Source: Warburgia ugandensis (lineage: Eukaryota > Streptophyta > Magnoliopsida > Canellales > Canellaceae). Taken from it: 64,000 nucleotides of DNA. Below the pieces are notes generated by a model. It was not told where the DNA came from, made no database searches, and saw only the letters and a list, made by a program, of their open reading frames with translations. Positions 32,380 to 43,456 of this stretch are shown here, piece by piece. The first letter of the stretch is position 1; each line of letters opens with the position of its first letter. The DNA lies in NCBI GenBank assembly GCA_035236585.1, contig CP141137.1:43236057-43300056 (forward strand). Reading direction: 5' to 3'. Made by a program: the position numbers and the translations under genes.

Positions 32380-32625
32380 TCTCCTTTTATTTTTTTTATT
32401 TTTTATAATAGTTATACAGTAATTTCCATGCTCATACACTCATGCACCTACTCACTCATACCTTGAACCCGTGATGGCTTCCTACCTTGAACCTGTGTTA
32501 GATATTCGGGATGGTTGTCGCACCCGCCAAGGGGATGCTGCCTACTTAGAAGCTGCAACCTAAGGTACCAAGGAGAGAGAGAGGGCCTCTTGTCTGCCAC
32601 CAACTGCACTTGACGGCTTTTGGCT
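32380..32625 (-). mobile_element. Candidate SINE, antisense, between BSL and the syntaxin gene
   Basis: On the minus strand, GCAGTTGGTGGCAGACAAGA is followed by a (CT)n run, two box-B-like motifs (ACAGGTTCAAGGTAG and ACGGGTTCAAGGTATG), a GAGTGAGTAGGTGCATGAG segment and an A-rich end (AAAAAATAAAAAAAAT). The 5' part matches the degraded repeats at 1225-1440 and 3760-3905. No target duplication was identified. Confidence 0.4.
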
Positions 32626-32954
32626 GTAAGTATCTAATTAAAGGTCTGAAATCAGTAGTAGTTAGAATTGTCATATTTGTTCCAATTTCGATGCTAGCTC
32701 ATTAGCGTGGCCTACCATTGAGATGTTTTGGATCATCGAGATGAGTGGTGCCCACTTGTACTTTTGCATCACATTTGCTCCATAAAAGAAAGAGCATCCA
32801 TCATATTACAACTGCACCTTTTCACCATTGGGTTACACAACTCCAACGGCCTCTTGTAGCTACTACCAAAGTGAAACCAGAGAAAGTAACCGCTTTTCCA
32901 AAGCTTGGAAGTGCAGCAAACGCCGTCGGTTATGCGAAAACACCCAAATCGGTT

Positions 32955-33471
32955 TAGGTGGGTCTTTGACTCTACTTCAGTCTCAAAACAGAAAAGTAAT
33001 CCAACTTCCAGTTGATCAGATCAAAGGATGTAGGGTGGACAATGCAAAGAAAAAATGGAATTCCATTTTCAGCCATTGAAAACTTCCCAGTGTACAAGAT
33101 TCAAAGTCTTTAGGCAGCATCTCCTCGAGATCCTCAGTTGAAAAAATGCTTGAATTAATGAAAACTGTTGGGCCATGCCCTCAAAACTTATCCTTGGGAT
33201 AATCCAAGCCATAGGTTTTTCAAATTTAAAAATGGCCTAAAAAACATAAAGGAAAAGAACAATGGCTACAATTATGCAATGGACCAGGACCATGGTCTAT
33301 CTAACACAAATGGATCGACTACCATAATAATAGGTTAGGAGGGTCGTTGACTCTTCCCTCTATGGAATACAGAGTCTCATATCCGAAAACCTATCCAACT
33401 TTCAGCTGATCGGATCAGACAAACAAGGATGAAGAAAGAAAACAGAAGCTGAAATTCCATTTGTCCATGGA
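32955..33471. repeat. Diverged direct repeat downstream of the syntaxin gene
   Basis: 32955-33074 and about 33335-33471 align in order: TAGGTGGGTCTTTGACTCT with TAGGAGGGTCGTTGACTCT, then CCAACTTCCAGTTGATCAGA with CCAACTTTCAGCTGATCGGA, then GGAATTCCATTTT with GAAATTCCATTTG. The intervening 260 bp is unrelated. Non-coding. Confidence 0.6.
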
Positions 33472-33778
33472 ATTGCCTGTACCTTCATTCTGCATTCACA
33501 AAAGACTCAAACAGATTGCACTACTGCCAGCATATCCTCAACATCACCATTACAACAATTCACTATAACATGGATTAATGGGAAAAACAAACAAAGAAAT
33601 TATAACAAAAGATGAGATAAATAACATGTACTATATACTCCAATCAATTATAATCAGTAAACAAAGGAAACAAGAATCCAAAAAATAAAACAATGGAAAA
33701 AAAAGACAGGAAAAAACATCAAAACCATTGACCAGTCTCTTTAATCTCTCTCTTCCTCTATATCTATCCAACAAACCA

Positions 33779-34669
33779 CTAGTTCCTATTATTGAGAACA
33801 ATAGGAAGAACAATGATCAGGATGATAATAAGCAGTAGAATGATAGCATAACAAGTCCACTTTCTGGTATTCTTCTGATGCTTCCTAGCCGTCTGCAACT
33901 GCTGGGTCCCGCCTCTAACAAAAGAATTGGCTCTGGCCACCTGGCTCTCAATATCATCAAGCTGCTCTCCTTGGGCCTGAACCAGAACAGACATATCCAG
34001 GAAAACTTGATGCAAATCTAACAAACTCTTCTCAATCTCTTTAGCAGCATCGTGTCTCTCCTGAATCTCAGAAATTGTATCAAGGATACGACCTCTTCCT
34101 TGTTCCTGAATCGCCTTCTGCAAGAATGTTTCACTGGCCCCAGTAGAAATCAAATTTTCGACCGTTTGTTCATCGGGTGTCTCTCCTGTAACGGTGTAAT
34201 ACCTTCTTTCAACGGTCTCTTTATATTCAGAAGCAATTTGTTCTCTGAGAATTCTGAACTTTTCCATGGTATCGAGGAGTTTCTTGCGCAACCCGCTGAC
34301 GATGGAAGTTCTGGTGCGATCGGTAGATGATCCGGGCCCACATCCGGGAAGGCTGCGATTTGCTGCGTTGGCACGATCAAGGGCTTCTAGCTTGACTTTG
34401 ATGAGTTTGGCTCTTTTGAGGGCTTGATTGACGTCGGAATCCATCTGGGTTCGGAGGGATTTGATGGCTTTGGCGTTGTGAAGAGTTTTGCTCGATTCAT
34501 TAGAGTCTTGCAGGCGTTGATGGATTTTTTCGACTTCTCTGAGTTCTTCTTTGATTCCTTCAACATCTTCGAAGAATTTGTCCAGGTTTACGCCAGTAGT
34601 TGTCATCTGAACTGCTGGGGATTCTTCCCTGTAGCGGGAGAATGAACCGGATGAGAAGAGATCGTTCAT
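33779..34669 (-). CDS. SYP12-type plasma-membrane syntaxin (Qa-SNARE), complete
   Basis: The 296-aa product is a target-membrane Qa-SNARE that pairs with SNAP25-type and VAMP72-type partners to fuse secretory vesicles with the plasma membrane. The coding region is a single uninterrupted frame. Seen: an MNDLFSS start typical of SYP12 proteins; the [10 protein letters not shown] motif at 28-37 opening the Habc three-helix regulatory domain (to about 155); the conserved [16 protein letters not shown] linker at 100-115; [11 protein letters not shown] at 183-193; the SNARE helix about 200-265 with zero-layer Gln233; the basic NTRKWTC juxtamembrane stretch; and a transmembrane helix 271-292 leaving only a few luminal residues. 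SYP121/122 carry a longer Pro/Gly-rich tail, so the short C-terminus is more like SYP124/125, while the N-terminal half looks SYP121-like. The exact orthologue is left open. The gene is convergent with BSL. Confidence 0.95.
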   Translation of the reverse strand: MNDLFSSGSFSRYREESPAVQMTTTGVNLDKFFEDVEGIKEELREVEKIHQRLQDSNESSKTLHNAKAIKSLRTQMDSDVNQALKRAKLIKVKLEALDRANAANRSLPGCGPGSSTDRTRTSIVSGLRKKLLDTMEKFRILREQIASEYKETVERRYYTVTGETPDEQTVENLISTGASETFLQKAIQEQGRGRILDTISEIQERHDAAKEIEKSLLDLHQVFLDMSVLVQAQGEQLDDIESQVARANSFVRGGTQQLQTARKHQKNTRKWTCYAIILLLIIILIIVLPIVLNNRN

Positions 34670-35050
34670 TTTGGCTTATGACTGTGAGAACCAAGATGAG
34701 ATTGTCTCAAGTTCTTTCCTTTTCTTGATGGGAGAAAGGAGATGGATGGGGAACAAGGAAAGAAGGATTTCTTCCCAATTATGAGAACCCAATTTGATTA
34801 GAGTAGCCTCAATAGGAATTGAGTTGAATTTGTTCTTCTCGTAGAAGAGGAGGGAGTGGAAAGGAGAGAACAGACTAGAATAGATGGCGGGGGAGGAAGG
34901 TGAGGGATTAAAGGGGAGGAAAGATGGAGGCGGCTTTCTTCTCCGCACGAACGCGGTTTCCCTGACTATTTTCTTTCCTTCCCATGGCCTCGTCAAAGAG
35001 GAGAAAATTCCGACTCGATCGATCGAGAGAGGTAGTCAAGGAAGGTGCCT
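34670..35050 (-). other. Probable 5'UTR of the syntaxin gene
   Basis: On the minus strand this is a C/T-rich leader (repeated TTTCTCC, CTCTTC, CCCTCC tracts) between a TATA box near 35.08 kb and the start codon at 34669. The exact transcription start is not visible. A predicted start about 30 bp below the TATA box would give a leader of about 380 nt. Confidence 0.5.
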
Positions 35051-35075
35051 ACGCGCCAGCTCTATTTAATTGGGT

Positions 35076-35083
35076 CTTTTATA
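35076..35083 (-). promoter_or_regulatory. TATA box of the syntaxin gene
   Basis: The minus strand reads CGTATAAAAGACCC, a good plant TATA box, about 410 bp upstream of the syntaxin ATG and just above the C/T-rich leader. Confidence 0.6.
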
Positions 35084-35589
35084 CGTTTAATAATGGAGTA
35101 TTAGCATTTGAGAGTCATGAATTTGGAGGCATGGGAGTCATCCTTGACCCTTTCAGATAGATACTTAGAGAAAGTATAGTGAGAATTTAATAAATTGAAA
35201 CAAGTATAGGAGGTATTCCGGGTAATTGTGTGAGATTAGGTATTTGGGTACTTGAATCTTTATAACATGGATACAATTGGTACGAAAATGGAGTTCATAG
35301 TAGGATAATATCTGATCTTTAGCCCAAAAATCATACCAATTTGGTCAATTCTAACATCTGAATAATTTTACTTTGTCATGGAACCCCAATACGCTCATAC
35401 AAAGTTCTTGATCATCCGACTCCAACGATCACCTAGATATCCAATGAGGAAGAAACTAGATGAGCAATCTGGACGTTCTTTCCCAGCGACAATTTGCTCA
35501 CGAGTCATTTGACAATGCTTAGGAAATTAATAGGAAAGTTGATTACCAAAAATTGCTATATATGCCTCTATCTATTGTGTTAGCTTAAA

Positions 35590-36447
35590 AGTCTACGTAT
35601 TGTGATATTTAAGGTCATGTGATGGAGATTTTATGGTGCATGTTATTTATAGATAATATAGTTTTGATTGATAAGTGAGAGTGTAAACACAAAACTAGAG
35701 TTATGGAGAAATGCATTAAAATTTAAAGGATTTAAAATTAATCGAACTAAGACAGAGTATATGAAATGCAATTTTAGCAAGGAGAGGAGAGGGACTGGAG
35801 CACCAGTAAAGATTAATAACAAAGAAGTCCCTCTAAAAGAACACTTCTAATAATTGGGATCGATAATTTATGAGAGTAGTGAGATTGAGAGGAAGGTTAT
35901 CCAAAGAATCCAAGCAGGTTGGAACAAATGAAGATGTGACTCTAGAGTTTTGTATGATCGAAGAGTGCCACTTAAATTGAAAGGAAATTTTTTTATAGAA
36001 TAGCTGTAAGGCCGGCTATGCTCTATGGATTAGAGTGTTAGCCAGTTAAGGAATAACATGTATATATGATTAGTGTTGCTGGAATGCGGATGTTGAGATG
36101 GATAAGTGGTAAGATAAGAAAGGATAGAATTAAAAATAATAACATTAGCAAAAACTTAGGACTAGTACCAATAATTAACAAGATGAGGGAGATTAGACTT
36201 GGGTGGTTTGGACTTGTCTAATGTAGACCAAAAAGGGTACTAGTTAGAAGAAGTGAGGAGATCCAAGTTAAAGGTTCTAAAAGGGTAAAGGGAAGGCCCA
36301 AACAAACGTGGATAGAAGTGGTGAGAAATGATTTAAAAACTTTGAAAAAAAATGAAGCCATGATACTTAATAGAGGGGAATGGAGGAACAAGATTCATGT
36401 GACCAAACCCTAATCGAGATAAGGTCTTGATGATGATGATGATGGAT
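35590..36447 (+). mobile_element. RTE-like LINE 3' fragment
   Basis: Decayed reverse transcriptase C-terminal region: CMLFIDNIVLID (the catalytic FADD box has become FIDN, about 35637-35673), then KTEYMKCNFSKERR, RPAMLYGLEC-like, and KGRPKQTWIEVVRNDLKTL-like segments with many stops. It ends GAACAAGATTCATGTGACC and then (TGA)n at 36427-36445, matching the antisense copy in BSL intron 6. 5'-truncated and inactive. Confidence 0.8.
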
Positions 36448-38030
36448 AGGACTTTTTTCTATCATTGGAATTATGTGTCTACCAAATATTAGCAACCTTG
36501 TCATGGAAATGATTTTAATTCTATACACATGCATGCATATGGAATTATGGATTGAATGAAGAGGGTGGGTAGGGCACCTATTCTTAATTGTAAATTAGTG
36601 AGATATAAAGGCTTGCTTTCATTTCGCTCTACTGTCAATGGTGCTTGAGCTGAAAAGCATTCATCTTAACTCAATATTAAATGTAATTTTCAGTCATCTC
36701 ACTTCCTCTTATGTTAAATTTGAATTATCTCAACCCAGCTTAAGTCTTCTTTAGCCAGATCTCGTCTTGTCTAATCTCAAGACAGCTCACTTCATCTCAG
36801 GCACCACTAATACCATGTAAGATAAGCTAAGCTACAGTTAGATTAACACTAACAGTTTGAAACACTGAACCCACTTGTACTTTCAGCCACACGTTTTGAG
36901 GCTTGGATTTTGCACTCCCAAGACAAAATATAAAAGAAAGGCAAGAAGCTTCCACTCTTTCCTTGCATTCTACGTGTTCCGAAAGTCCTTTCTTCGCTGT
37001 TGTCCGTTTCTTTCTCCTAATCTTAGAAGCTTCTTCAATAGTCTAAAGGTGGCTTATCATCCAAACAGTCCTTTCTCTGTTGTTCAAGTAAACTTCCCAC
37101 ACTTTTGACGTGATTTTCCAACTACCAAATTTTATGCCCAGGAAGAAGAAACCCTGGCTCCCTTGTTAATGCTCTCACCATTTAGATGGTAAAGTTTGTT
37201 GGATTAGTTTCTGCGATTATACGCTAATGGAGTGAAGTAGAGTCTCTTCCTCCTTTGCGTCCCATGCATAGTGAGTCATGTAGATCCAAGATCTTCAGCA
37301 CCGAATGAACAGGCCATTTTCAAATTAATTCGTACAAAAATTTCTGATTGTTTCCGTCCAGTGACTAAAGAAACATCACGATCCGGATGCTATAATTGCC
37401 TAATTAGCATGACTTTTAGGCCACTAGATATTGGGAAGACATTAGATGTAGGGTATAGATCAACTACTGGTGCATGGATGGGATCCATCATGCAAAACTG
37501 GGTTGCCTCAGGTATCTACAAATACAATGAGGTCTTGCCCTCCCACCCGAGCATTCTTAATATGATTATTTTTGAAAATTTACGGGAAAGTTTGCTACCG
37601 AAAAGTTTGTACATTTGTAATATGTTGGTCATATGATAGAGGACTTTCCCCATATCGCTAGTAAGCAGCATGGACAGAGGCGCATGAGTCGGACAGAGGA
37701 CTTAACGTAGAGATTAACAGGGGAGTTTCCATATTTAATATTGAATTCTTTCTAGCTAAAAATTGTTTATCAATCCTAGCAAATTTCATCATTTACAATT
37801 GTGTCACCTAAAGTTTTTTTTTTCCACATGCCCTTCTGAACTTTTAACATACACGAGGAATGCTAGTATAGAGCACGACAACACCTCAAGGACATGCAAC
37901 TCCACTTTGAGCGGTGGGATTACCCATATCAATTATCCATAACGTAGCTAGGCCTCAGTGTATCGGGTTTTGTAGCTGCAATCCAATGTCTCGGTGCATG
38001 TTTGTGGCACACCTCTAAACACTTTCCTTT
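36448..38030. other. Intergenic DNA without recognised genes
   Basis: A 121-codon frame at 37271-37636 has no recognisable domain and no supporting context. A T-rich run lies near 37820. Nothing else is supported. Confidence 0.5.
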
Positions 38031-38039
38031 TCAATCAGG

Positions 38040-39158
38040 TCTTGAGGCAGTGCATTGACTAATATTCCTCCACTTCAAGATGATAGATTAAACTAACACG
38101 TCTAGACCCCAGAACAAGTTGGTCTGCTTTGACAAAGTTAATATGCCTCCTCACATAGTAGAAACGTTGGAGGAACATCTTTTGCAACTGCTCCCAACTT
38201 ATGATGGACCATGGTTCTTGTCGCGTGTACCAGCTGAATGTTTCATCACCCATCATCTGACCAAACAGCCTGATCATAATGGCTGGAATCATCGTCGGTG
38301 CTAAACATGTGCTTAGTTAAATGTTTCTTGGGACAGCCAGTTCTATCAAAATCGGTATTCTCTATCTTATGATGCCCCTACCGAAATGGGGGTTCATCGA
38401 ACTTTGCCAAATACCGCTTCTCATTAACCCTCGTCTCAGGTCGGTCCTCGATCCCAAATTCTTGCAACCCATCTCTAATGAGTTGCTTTATAACTCTCAG
38501 AGATAGGAACGACGGATCGACCAAGGAAGAGGCAACGGTATTGCCCTTTGGATTAGCCTTCAAAGTTGCAATCTCAAATTTTTTAGTAGCCAATTTATGT
38601 TGAAGCAGCCGGGCTTAATTGTCAACCGCTTCTGATGGTGTCAGATGAGTGTACGACGATTCTTCCTCAGTCATCATGATCGAGATGGGGTTGGTAGACT
38701 TCCCACTTTGTGTGCTAGCATGAGGAGGTTGAGGGATTGATGGAAATTTACTCTTTGAAAGGATCAAACTCTGGGTAGCTGAAGAACCCGAACTTTTTGT
38801 ATCGGTTCTTGACATCGAGGGGGACTCAGTCATACTTCTTGTCACGAGCTTGGCAAGAAGTGTTTGTGACTCGGCCTTGCTCAACATTGCAGAACGAATT
38901 TCTTGGACTTGCTTTTGCCACAAAGTTTGAACTGATTTCTTTATCTCAGATTCTGGTGTCTGGACATCCTTAGAAGTAGCTATAATTGCAGTGGGAATAG
39001 AGGAGTCATGTGTTAGAGGTTCCTTCGATGAATAACCCATCTTCCAGGTAGACCTTGTTTTTGGTGCTTCCTTTGCTTGCTCCTTAGTCTCGCCTTTGTG
39101 GAAGCCAGGGTCTCCTCCTTACTACTTGAGGGAGAAGTAGTATTTTTAGGGATCAGCA
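38040..39158 (-). mobile_element. Ty3/Gypsy gag fragment, antisense, disabled
   Basis: The minus strand from 39040 encodes a gag N-terminal region (MGYSSKEPLTH start, Ser-rich, then KRYLAKFDEPPFR near 38380) and, after a frame change between about 38380 and 38290, the retrotransposon gag core (FSWYTRQEPWSIISWEQL, then FLQRFYYVRRHINFVKADQL). An in-frame stop at 38615 and the frameshift disable it. It looks like a non-chromovirus Gypsy gag of the Tat/Athila type. Its upstream part is cut at 39158 by the LTR that starts at 39159. Confidence 0.75.
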
Positions 39159-42100
39159 TGTAATACCCCTAATTTCTCAATTTTCATTCAATGTAGTTTT
39201 ATTCAATATTCAAATAAAATGCAAATTTAGAATTTCACGTTTTCAGATTTTGTGAGGGTGAACTTCTAAAAGACACTTGACTAACCTTCAAAATCTCAAA
39301 ATTTAGAATATACTAAAAAAAAAAAGAAGCTTGCTAATGACACTAAAAACACTGAAATCAAAGTTTGAATATCGCAAACTAGGGATATTTTAGTAATTTC
39401 ATCCTCTAGGCCCCATTTATGAAACTCGAAAGAGATATTTGTTAGACTAGGGCATGTTGGCAATGATATTTTTAACTAGGTCAAAAATCTAGTATACATC
39501 TATTAATGATAAGATTTAATCATATAATTTAATAAAATAATAAATAAAATATAAAAATAATACTTATTCAATGGAAAATATCGTTTGACTTAAGTCAATT
39601 ATACAACCATTAAAAGAAGAAGAAGAAGAAGATGAAGAAGAAGAGGAGGAAGACGAAAAGGAAGAATGAGCTCTTCACCTTTATCCACTTGTGTGTCGAC
39701 AAGGAGAGGGCGATTGTGAAGAGAGGACATTTTATAAAAGTTCACATAGAGCAAAATACAGCAATGATAAACAATCCAAACTGTTCATTGTGTTCGTCGG
39801 AGCACTATGACCTAAAGTCTCTTATTGCACTTTGATTGGTAAAGAAAAGATGCCAAATTGAGAGAAACACTAGAGTGAATGAATTGTCGCTAGAAAACAG
39901 CCACCACCTTTCTTGCCAGCGATGATCCATGCCCAAGAAATCGCCAAAGAGGTATGAATCTTCCCTATTTTACTCCAATTCAATTCAATTTGAGATCTAT
40001 TGTGGGTTTCAACAAGTTCTACATCACTGACGATGACAATCACCTTCTCCAGTGATGGTCAGTTGTCCTGGTGACTTGATGACAAAAGAAGATCAATGAT
40101 TGATAAATATTGATCCGTATGATCTGTAGTCAATAAGTGGGATCTAACCATTGATCTAACTTTCACTGGTTATATCCGAATTTACAAGGATTGAAAACCA
40201 TTGATTGACAATCAAAACTCAAATCCATACAATTGCATTATTAATTTGAGCCATAAGTTGAATCCTAAGTGTTGGATAATCTAAAAAGTACAAATTCGCC
40301 CACCAACTAGAATCATTCGTCCAATTATTAGGGATGACCATTCAAAAGCATGATCAGGTCATGGATCTATGATTAAGTACAGATTCATAGAAACAGACCT
40401 ATCGCTATGTTGATCAGTATGTCCGAGGTATACGAGACTATATAGAATGTTGATATATACTCAAAAGTGCTGATCTAAGATTTTAGCATATGATTAGATA
40501 TCTAATTTCATCTATGATAGGAAAAATCTAATAAGCAAATTAAATGACCATGGCTATATAATCTTACGGCTGATTGATAACAAAAGACTAATCTCGTGCT
40601 GATCTTGAATCTTAGATGGTCTTGATGTGCCTAGACTATAAATTTTAGATGAATTTGGGTGAAATATATTTTTCTTCATAGATTTATAATTAATGAAAAC
40701 TAAAAATGTAGACTAATAAATCTTGAATTACTAATCAATGAAATGGATTTGACATTTATCAGTTGGACAAAATTTTAACTATCGATTAGAGGTAGGTGGT
40801 TTAAGATTGTTTATTTTCTAGTATTATTGGTTTATGATTGAACAATTGATTTTTATAAATTGTTTCAATAATTGAGTTTTCATTTCTTTGGACATGCATA
40901 AAATATTATCTAGAGCATGATTGTGAATTTTATTAAAATAGTATTTGATGGAATGACTATTCAAGTTTATCATCTTTGATCACACTTTCAGTGCTTTGTC
41001 CATGAGAGAGACATTAATTGATTTATGAAAGGTGCTTGGAAACTGTGTTAAATGTAATTTCATTTCATTACAATTTTAAAATTGATCATATTTGAAGTTT
41101 GAATGTTATTATTTATAAAATGCATGTTTTATCCCTAGCTTGGTTTTTGAATGATGAAAATGAGACTATTGACCTATATTCAAGGTACATGAATACTGGA
41201 ATCCTTTGCATGTGTTTTCTCGTGGATTTGATGCTATGCTAGGAGGGCTAAGAGTTGGCCACTTGCCCTCTAAAATTATCATATGATAGGCATATTCCCC
41301 AAAGAGCGGCTAAACCTCGAGTGTGACAATCATGGGAATGCTACAATGCATGTCTCTCCCCATGTGGGATGGTGATTAGGCTTTCATAGTTGGTATCAAT
41401 GAGAGCACTACAATGGATCCGAGTTGAATGGGCTCTTCAGCATAGCAATCTATGTATTGTATTTTATGATAGGCTGATGGTGCCTAAAGCCATCTTGAAG
41501 TGATGATGCCCGTATTGTTATGGTATGAGTACTCATGACCGGATTGATGTGGGCCCATGTGTGATTTGGATGACCTTAATGATATTGAGATTTTATGATA
41601 TTTATGAGTTTACAATGATTTCGAGATCATGTTATTATTTAGTGTGTTAAATAATATTATAGATTGTTATCGATATGACATGCATAGCAAGTTTTGAACT
41701 TACAAAGTATTATAGCTAGATTTATTCATGATATCAACATGAGTATATTTCATTTTATGAAGTTGATATTGATCATGATTTTAGATGACATATTCTAATG
41801 TGATATGAATTCATCTTATTTTCATTATGTGAGTGATGGATTCCTTGATTTATTCAATGCATTATGTTTCATTTTCAAACCAATTTGGAAAAAAATGATT
41901 TGGTTTTAACCACCAAAAGCATATAAAAATGATTCTTATTATATGAAAAAATAATTTATTTTTTATAAATGCAATCTTATTCCATGTCCCATATTTGAAG
42001 GAATAGAATAGGAAGGAATGTAGGAGATAGAGCAAAGAGTTGCAGGAGAGATCAAATGAATGCTGTCAAAGTGGGTTAAGGACCTAGGTTTATTTATTTT

Positions 42101-42554
42101 AGAATTATTGTATAAATTATTATATGATGACTTACATTCATTTGAATGTTTGGACATGAAACTATAACTATGGACATGTGGTTGTGATTGGATAGATTTT
42201 GGTTAAGTCTTCTATTTGTTTTCATCTGTTCAATGTTTGAGTTTCAAATACATACTTAGATATGACTGAGTGGAGACAATGTCTTCCTTGTCATTTTATA
42301 TTTGATATTGTGTTCTATTAGGGATACTAGTTTGATGCGAAAAATGCAAATTTGAACATAGAGGAGACTGTCAGATTTTTGGTAGAAATGAATTGATCAT
42401 TTTACCATTAATTCCATGTATTGTGAATTATAAATGACACTCGTGGCTTTGAAAAATATTTTCTGTTGTTTGTTTATAAAGTTATTTTCATAAATTTGGG
42501 GCCTCACATTTCAAAAATATTTGTGAAAAATCCATTCTAAAACCTGGGTCATCA
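39159..42554 (+). mobile_element. Long LTR of a chromovirus-like Gypsy element
   Basis: Starts TGTAATACCCC at 39159, beside the interrupted antisense gag, and ends about 42554 (GGGTCATCA), four bases before a Met-tRNA-like primer site. At about 3.4 kb it fits the long LTRs of Tekay/Del-type chromoviruses. Its second half (about 41230-42550) shares segments with the solo LTR at 43457-46360, for example GATGC(T/C)ATGCTAGGAGGG. A (GAA)n-rich stretch lies at 39615-39668. The 3' partner LTR is not confidently identified. Confidence 0.65.
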
Positions 42555-42557
42555 TAG

Positions 42558-42570
42558 TTGGTATAAGAGT
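42558..42570 (+). other. Met-tRNA-like primer-binding site
   Basis: TTGGTATAAGAG differs at one position from TTGGTATCAGAG, the site complementary to plant initiator Met-tRNA, and sits directly after the long LTR. Confidence 0.7.
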
Positions 42571-42949
42571 TGATTTATCCTTTCATAACCAATCCTACAT
42601 TTTTGAGCCATAATGTCAATGACAAATGAGAACTAGTAATTTATATGGGTTATATGGATAACTCATATGGGAAATGTTATGAATATTGAGCAGTTGCTAT
42701 TGTAGAGAGTGACAAGGAAGCCACTTGGAAACTTGCAAACCCTAATATGAAAAACCTAATACAGAAATCTCGGGGCAATGGAATTAGGTGGCAGAAATTG
42801 TGACACAGGTGATGCAAGGCATCTAATCATAGCTACAACAACAACATGCCCAAATACAACTTGTACTAATACCAAGTGCATAGGCACAGACATAGCCTAT
42901 GGTCGCACCGAGCACATAGGCTTAGAACTAGGACTCACCTACACCAAGC

Positions 42950-43456
42950 ACAAATGAAGGCAATTCTAAGAAGAATTTTGACAAGATAGATACGCTATTA
43001 GAGAGATTGAGAGGATGGTTCCAGAGTTTACTAGGAAAAAGAATCCATAAACTGCAAAGGAATGGATCTTTGAGGAGGAGAAAGGATTTAGAGTAATGGA
43101 GATGCCAGAAAAAGGAAAGTGAGAGTTGCCACTTATATCTTTAGGGAAGAAGCCGCTTTTTGGTGGCTATCAAATGAGAGGACCTTCTTTCTAAGGCATA
43201 AGAATGTTACATCGGACGAGTTTAAAGAAGTATCGAATAACAAGTACTTTTCTCTTCATGTTTAGATGATAAAATAAATGTAGTTCCTTAGTTTGCTACA
43301 GAAGAACCTCATGGTCTTGGAGTATGAAAATAAATTCATACAATTTGAGGCTTGCACCACATGATAAAAAATTTCAACAGATTTATGGGAGGATTGAAAC
43401 CAAGGTTGAAGACGAATGTTTTGGGTGTACGACTTGCTTCCTTGGTAGAGGCAGTG
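42950..43456 (+). mobile_element. Gypsy gag, first part, inactive
   Basis: Sense gag with stops and frame changes. A KEWIFEEEKGFRVMEMPEKG-like segment (about 43050-43120) and FMGGLKPRLKTNVLGVRLAS (43380-43440) match the gag core of Tekay/Del chromoviruses. The reading stops at a solo LTR inserted after 43456 and resumes at 46361. Confidence 0.75.

Noticed and set aside
37271..37636. 121-codon plus-strand frame
   Set aside because: Not recognised, no codon-level or contextual support, in an element-rich intergenic stretch.
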